Positions 60,762 through 64,000 of a stretch of DNA of 64,000 bases are shown piece after piece. How positions within the stretch are numbered: position 1 is the first letter of the stretch; every line of letters begins with the position of its first letter. Location of the stretch: assembly GCF_005930975.1 (NCBI RefSeq), contig NZ_VBSE01000041.1:1-64000 (forward strand), given 5' to 3'. The notes under the pieces were generated by a model. It was not told where the DNA came from. It saw nothing but the letters and a program-made list of their open reading frames with translations, and made no database searches. The position numbers and the translations under genes are program-made. Source of the stretch: Apilactobacillus kunkeei (GTDB lineage: Bacteria > Bacillota > Bacilli > Lactobacillales > Lactobacillaceae).

Positions 60762-62069
60762 TTGGATAATCATGAAAGCAATTTGCAACAGGTATCTCAA
60801 GTTAAAGCCGCAATATTAGGTTTCCAACACTTGTTAGCAATGTATTCAGGTGACGTTATCGTCCCATTGCTAATTGGTGCTTTCTTACACTTCAATGCAG
60901 CTCAAATGACTTACCTGGTTTCTGCAGATATTTTTATGTGTGGGATTGCCACACTATTACAACTTAAGAAGACCCCACTTACTGGGATTGGTCTTCCTGT
61001 TGTATTGGGATGTGCGGTACAAGTTATCACACCACTTGAAACTATTGGTGGTACTTTAGGTGTCGCATATATTTATGGAGCTATTATTTGTTCAGGTTTA
61101 TTCGTATTTCTAATCTCAGGACTTTTCGCAAAACTTCGTAAGTTCTTCCCACCAGTTGTTACTGGTTCACTAATTACCATCATTGGTTTCTCATTAGTAC
61201 CAGTTGCCGTTCAAAACTTAGGTGGTGGAAATGCTTCAGCTAAGAACTTCGCCGATCCACACGATTTAATCGTTGGTCTAATTACCATGGCCGTTATTAT
61301 TTTAATTAACATCTTTGGAAAAGGTTTCTTTAGATCAATCTCGGTATTGGTCGGAATGGTAGTTGGAACTGTGATTGCCTATGCACTTGGCATGATTTCA
61401 TTTGCTTCTGTTGCACAAGCTAGTTGGTTCCACTTCCCACAACCATTCTACTTCGGTACACCACACTTCAGTTGGTCTGCTATTCTAACAATGATTTTAG
61501 TATCACTAACCACTATGGTGGAATCAACCGGTGTCTTCTTGGCACTTGGTGATTTAACTGGTCGTAAATTAAGCGAAAAAGACCTAGCTAATGGTTACCG
61601 TGCAGAAGGTATCGCCGCTATGCTTGGTGGTATCTTCAACACCTTCCCATACTCAACTTTCTCAGAAAACGTTGGTGTGGTTCAACTATCAGGTATTAAG
61701 ACAAAACGTCCAATCTACTATGCTGGATTATTCCTATTAATTTTAGGACTACTTCCTAAAGCCGGTGCAATAGCAACTGTAATTCCAAGTTCAGTGCTTG
61801 GTGGTGCCATGGTTGTAATGTTTGGTATGGTTGGTGTTCAAGGTATCCGTATTTTACAAAACGTTGACTTCAACAAAAATGCTAACCTTTTAATCGTTGC
61901 CCTATCAGTTGGTACTGGTATTGGTGTAACAGTTTACCCACAAATCTTCAGATCACTTCCACAAGCTGCTCAAATCATCTTAGACAATGGTATCGTTGTT
62001 GGTGGTTTCCTAGCTGTCCTATTAAGTTTCTTATTTAGCTTAACTGGTCAAATTGAATTGGAAGATTAA
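60762..62069 (+). CDS. pbuX: Xanthine/guanine-type NCS2 purine permease (PbuX-like)
   Basis: A 435-aa nucleobase:cation symporter-2 protein with about 14 helices. GFQHLLAMYSGDVIVPLLIG is the TM1 signature with the substrate-binding His, and TTMVESTGVFLALGDLTGRKLSEKDLANGYRAEGI and FNTFPYSTFSENVGVVQLSG are the central family motifs. These match xanthine permeases more than uracil ones, and the guanine riboswitch agrees with purine transport. Start is TTG 60762 behind AGGAGG. It is monocistronic. Confidence 0.92.
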   Translation: MDNHESNLQQVSQVKAAILGFQHLLAMYSGDVIVPLLIGAFLHFNAAQMTYLVSADIFMCGIATLLQLKKTPLTGIGLPVVLGCAVQVITPLETIGGTLGVAYIYGAIICSGLFVFLISGLFAKLRKFFPPVVTGSLITIIGFSLVPVAVQNLGGGNASAKNFADPHDLIVGLITMAVIILINIFGKGFFRSISVLVGMVVGTVIAYALGMISFASVAQASWFHFPQPFYFGTPHFSWSAILTMILVSLTTMVESTGVFLALGDLTGRKLSEKDLANGYRAEGIAAMLGGIFNTFPYSTFSENVGVVQLSGIKTKRPIYYAGLFLLILGLLPKAGAIATVIPSSVLGGAMVVMFGMVGVQGIRILQNVDFNKNANLLIVALSVGTGIGVTVYPQIFRSLPQAAQIILDNGIVVGGFLAVLLSFLFSLTGQIELED

Positions 62070-62082
62070 TCAATGTAAAATG

Positions 62083-62121
62083 ATAACCATCATGTATAAT
62101 ATGCATGATGGTTATTTTTTT
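62083..62121 (+). terminator. Terminator of the purine permease gene, with a TATAAT in its loop
   Basis: Perfect 12-bp stem ATAACCATCATG (62083-62094) / CATGATGGTTAT (62104-62115) and a T run. The loop holds TATAAT (62095-62100), and GGAGG of the next gene begins one base after the T run, so the element may also serve as the next gene's -10 region. Confidence 0.83.
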
Positions 62122-62131
62122 GGAGGAAATT

Positions 62132-62503
62132 ATGGATAATAACGAAAGATTTTACGAACCCAAAAACTCAAAAGATGCAATGCGTTTTATCGAACGTTTA
62201 TTCAACTCATACAAGGACTCTCCCTTGACTCAATCACTATTGGTTTACCACCAAAAGTTGATTAATCAATTGAGAGACAATATTGAACCCGCTGCTAAAA
62301 CCGAAGGAATTGAAAGTCGTGTTAAAGCAGCCCAAAACATGCAACGTATCATGGCTGACTGGGTACAAATCAAGATGGCCGGAAAACCTTATAATGGTCG
62401 TATGCACCACTTTGATTTCCAGCCTGATTCAGCTCAACAAAAATTCAAACGAAACAACATTAAACTTTCAAATAACGGTGGTCATCAATCAAGCCGCCAC
62501 TAA
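62132..62503 (+). CDS. Hypothetical protein, 123 aa
   Basis: I do not recognise this family. It is a soluble, basic, helical protein: RFIERLFNSYKDSPLTQSLLVYHQKLINQL, then VKAAQNMQRIMADWVQIKMAG, and a hydrophilic Asn/His-rich tail. ATG 62132 follows GGAGG by 6 bases; the frame extends nine codons upstream through the terminator T run, without support. It may have its own promoter inside the preceding terminator loop. Confidence 0.7.
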   Translation: MDNNERFYEPKNSKDAMRFIERLFNSYKDSPLTQSLLVYHQKLINQLRDNIEPAAKTEGIESRVKAAQNMQRIMADWVQIKMAGKPYNGRMHHFDFQPDSAQQKFKRNNIKLSNNGGHQSSRH

Positions 62504-62534
62504 AAAAAGCCGCTTTTACAAGCGACTTTTTTAT
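62503..62534. terminator. Bidirectional terminator
   Basis: AAAAAGCCGCTT/AAGCGACTTTTTT with one mismatch, between convergent genes. Confidence 0.8.
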
Positions 62535-64000
62535 TTACTGTTTTTTCTTCTCATACATAACAAGATATAACAAAGAATTCCGGCAACTATAAAGATGAAA
62601 CCATCAGTAATCGCAACACTATCAATTCCTCGATAAAAGGCATTGTGAACGATGGATAACAATGATGGGTTATACATCTTTTGTGCGATTTCACTACCCG
62701 CAAATGGTCCAGCATTTTGGAACATGTGCATCAATGAATCACCCATTTTTGAGGTAACTAAGTGATTGTTGTAAGTGTCAGTTAATGCCAATCCTAATAC
62801 AACAAGCCCTAAACTGGTACCGAATTGTTTACCCACATTTAGTAATCCAGATGTCATTCCGATTTCCTTTGGTTCAACCGAACTAACAGCGATGTTAGAT
62901 GACAGTGGATTAACAAAGGCGTTTGCCAAACCTAAAGTTATAAATGTAGGAATTAAACCATACCAGTGGTTTTGATTTCCTAAGAAAACTGGTAGGACGA
63001 ACATTCCCACACCAGCTAGTATTAAAACGAAACTAATAATTAATCCAGGATTAATCTTAGTAGCAATCTTGCTAGAAATTGGTCCAATCACAAGTGAGAA
63101 GGCACTAATCAACATTAGTTGCGCTCCACTTTGTAATGCAGAATATCCCATGTAGTTTTGTGATAATACAATGATGTAGCTAAATGCCGCATAGATGGCA
63201 ATTCCTAATGTTAAGTTGGAGATAGCACTTCCGACAACTTGTCTGTTTTTAAGCAAACTAAGATCTAACATAGGACTTTCGAAGTGATGTTCCCAAACAG
63301 CAAAAATGGCAATTAGAATCACCCCAGATGCCATTAAGGCAAATACGTGCATATTAAACCAAGAATATCCATAGTGAGTCTCTTTTTGGATTAAACCTAA
63401 AATAATACAGAACATAAATGCAAATGATAATATCATCCCGATAAAATCGATTTTGCCACTATTAAATGTCTTGGAAGTTGGAATGTATCTTGCACTCATG
63501 AATAGCGCAATGACTCCGATCGGAATATTCATCCAAAAGATAGATTCCCAACTAAAGAAACTAAGTAGAATTCCCCCGAACAATGGGCCAAGTGCTGTTG
63601 ATAATCCAGCTACACTTCCCCAAATGCCAAGAGCTAATCCCCTTGATGGTCCTTCAAAGATGTCTGCAATGATACTCATGGAAAGGCTAAGCATTCCGGC
63701 ACCACCAATTCCTTGAATTCCACGGAAGATGATTAACCAAGTAATACTTGGCGCGACACTACATGCTAGTGAGAAAGCAGAGAATAGTACCAAACTAATG
63801 ATAAAAATTCGTTTTCTCCCTATTAAATCCCCTAACTTAGAGATTAAGAATAACACGGCCGCAAACATTAATGTATAAGCATTAATGACCCATTGCAACT
63901 GGCTAAAACTACTGTTAAAGCTAGTCTGAATGGTTGGTAAAGCAACGTTTACAACGGTCACATCCAAAAGACCCATGAAAAATCCTAGACAGACTGCGAC
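62531..64000 (-). CDS. MFS drug exporter, DHA2 (EmrB/QacA) family, N-terminus cut by window edge
   Basis: A 14-helix major-facilitator exporter. The frame stays open to the window end (VAVCLGFFMGLLDVT at the visible N-terminus), so the start is outside. TM1 has LDVTVVNVALPTIQ (motif D1), the loop after TM2 has GDLIGRKRIFI (motif A), and TM5 has LGPLFGGILLSFFSWESIFWMNIPIG (motif C and DHA2 signature). It would expel a drug or toxic compound in exchange for protons; the substrate is unknown. A Met at 63976 is internal to TM1 and is not the start. Confidence 0.9.
   Translation of the reverse strand, partial: VAVCLGFFMGLLDVTVVNVALPTIQTSFNSSFSQLQWVINAYTLMFAAVLFLISKLGDLIGRKRIFIISLVLFSAFSLACSVAPSITWLIIFRGIQGIGGAGMLSLSMSIIADIFEGPSRGLALGIWGSVAGLSTALGPLFGGILLSFFSWESIFWMNIPIGVIALFMSARYIPTSKTFNSGKIDFIGMILSFAFMFCIILGLIQKETHYGYSWFNMHVFALMASGVILIAIFAVWEHHFESPMLDLSLLKNRQVVGSAISNLTLGIAIYAAFSYIIVLSQNYMGYSALQSGAQLMLISAFSLVIGPISSKIATKINPGLIISFVLILAGVGMFVLPVFLGNQNHWYGLIPTFITLGLANAFVNPLSSNIAVSSVEPKEIGMTSGLLNVGKQFGTSLGLVVLGLALTDTYNNHLVTSKMGDSLMHMFQNAGPFAGSEIAQKMYNPSLLSIVHNAFYRGIDSVAITDGFIFIVAGILCYILLCMRRKNSK

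Noticed and set aside
1-64000. CRISPR arrays, insertion sequences, prophage genes, toxin-antitoxin pairs
   Set aside because: I looked for regularly spaced repeats, transposase or integrase motifs and small paired genes and saw none.

Overview
The window looks like chromosome of a low-GC lactic acid bacterium, most likely a member of Lactobacillaceae. The evidence is the AT-rich sequence, the strong GGAGG ribosome binding sites with many TTG starts, the short gene spacing, and the gene set: PepX, PepI, Opp, YkoEDC, HelD, ThrE, a T-box on serS and a SLAP-like surface protein. I cannot name a species. I see no phage, transposase, CRISPR array, rRNA or replication origin. The only hint of mobile DNA is a duplicated guaA 3' end around one surface-protein gene.

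Layout. 1-430: five tRNA genes on the minus strand. 660-4755: serS with a T-box, a deoxynucleoside kinase, and a lysine permease under a lysine riboswitch. 4758-12294: small-molecule enzymes, TauE/SafE with its DUF1634 partner, split ThrE, a DtxR-type metalloregulator and a CDF metal transporter. 12469-19544: a coupled operon (pseudouridine synthase, DUF1003, unknown), carbonic anhydrase, a fumarate-reductase-like flavoprotein, alcohol dehydrogenase and a secreted surface protein. 19713-24678: guaA, coaA and helD. 25539-31260: oppABCDF. 31572-38405: hflX, azlCD, a guanylate-kinase-like/Nudix pair, pepX and pepI. 39356-46554: an ABC-F ATPase, an amino-acid permease, and a probable tryptophan ABC transporter (trpXYZ) behind a leader-peptide attenuator. 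46592-55084: mixed enzymes, membrane proteins, a LysR regulator with a divergent permease, and a PBP-type carboxypeptidase. 55191-58023: a TPP riboswitch and ykoEDC. 58315-62069: an unusual protein with four Sm-like modules, asparaginase, and a guanine riboswitch with an NCS2 purine permease. 62531-64000: an MFS exporter cut by the window edge.

Together the genes describe an organism that depends on imported nutrients. Peptides enter through Opp and are trimmed by PepX and PepI. Lysine, probably tryptophan, thiamine precursors and purines are imported by transporters that each sit behind their own RNA sensor. Surplus amino acids can be exported by ThrE and AzlCD. Five premature-termination leaders occur in 64 kb: a T-box, lysine, TPP and guanine riboswitches, and the Trp leader.

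The most interesting item is the 43588-43859 leader. It has a consensus promoter, an 18-codon peptide containing W-Q-S-W, and a chain of mutually exclusive helices ending in a terminator before trpXYZ. This reads as ribosome-mediated tryptophan attenuation, whereas Firmicutes are better known for T-box or TRAP control of tryptophan genes. Other points of interest are the four-module Sm-like protein, the guaA 3'-end duplication, and two membrane-protein genes whose Shine-Dalgarno sequences point to ATC start codons.
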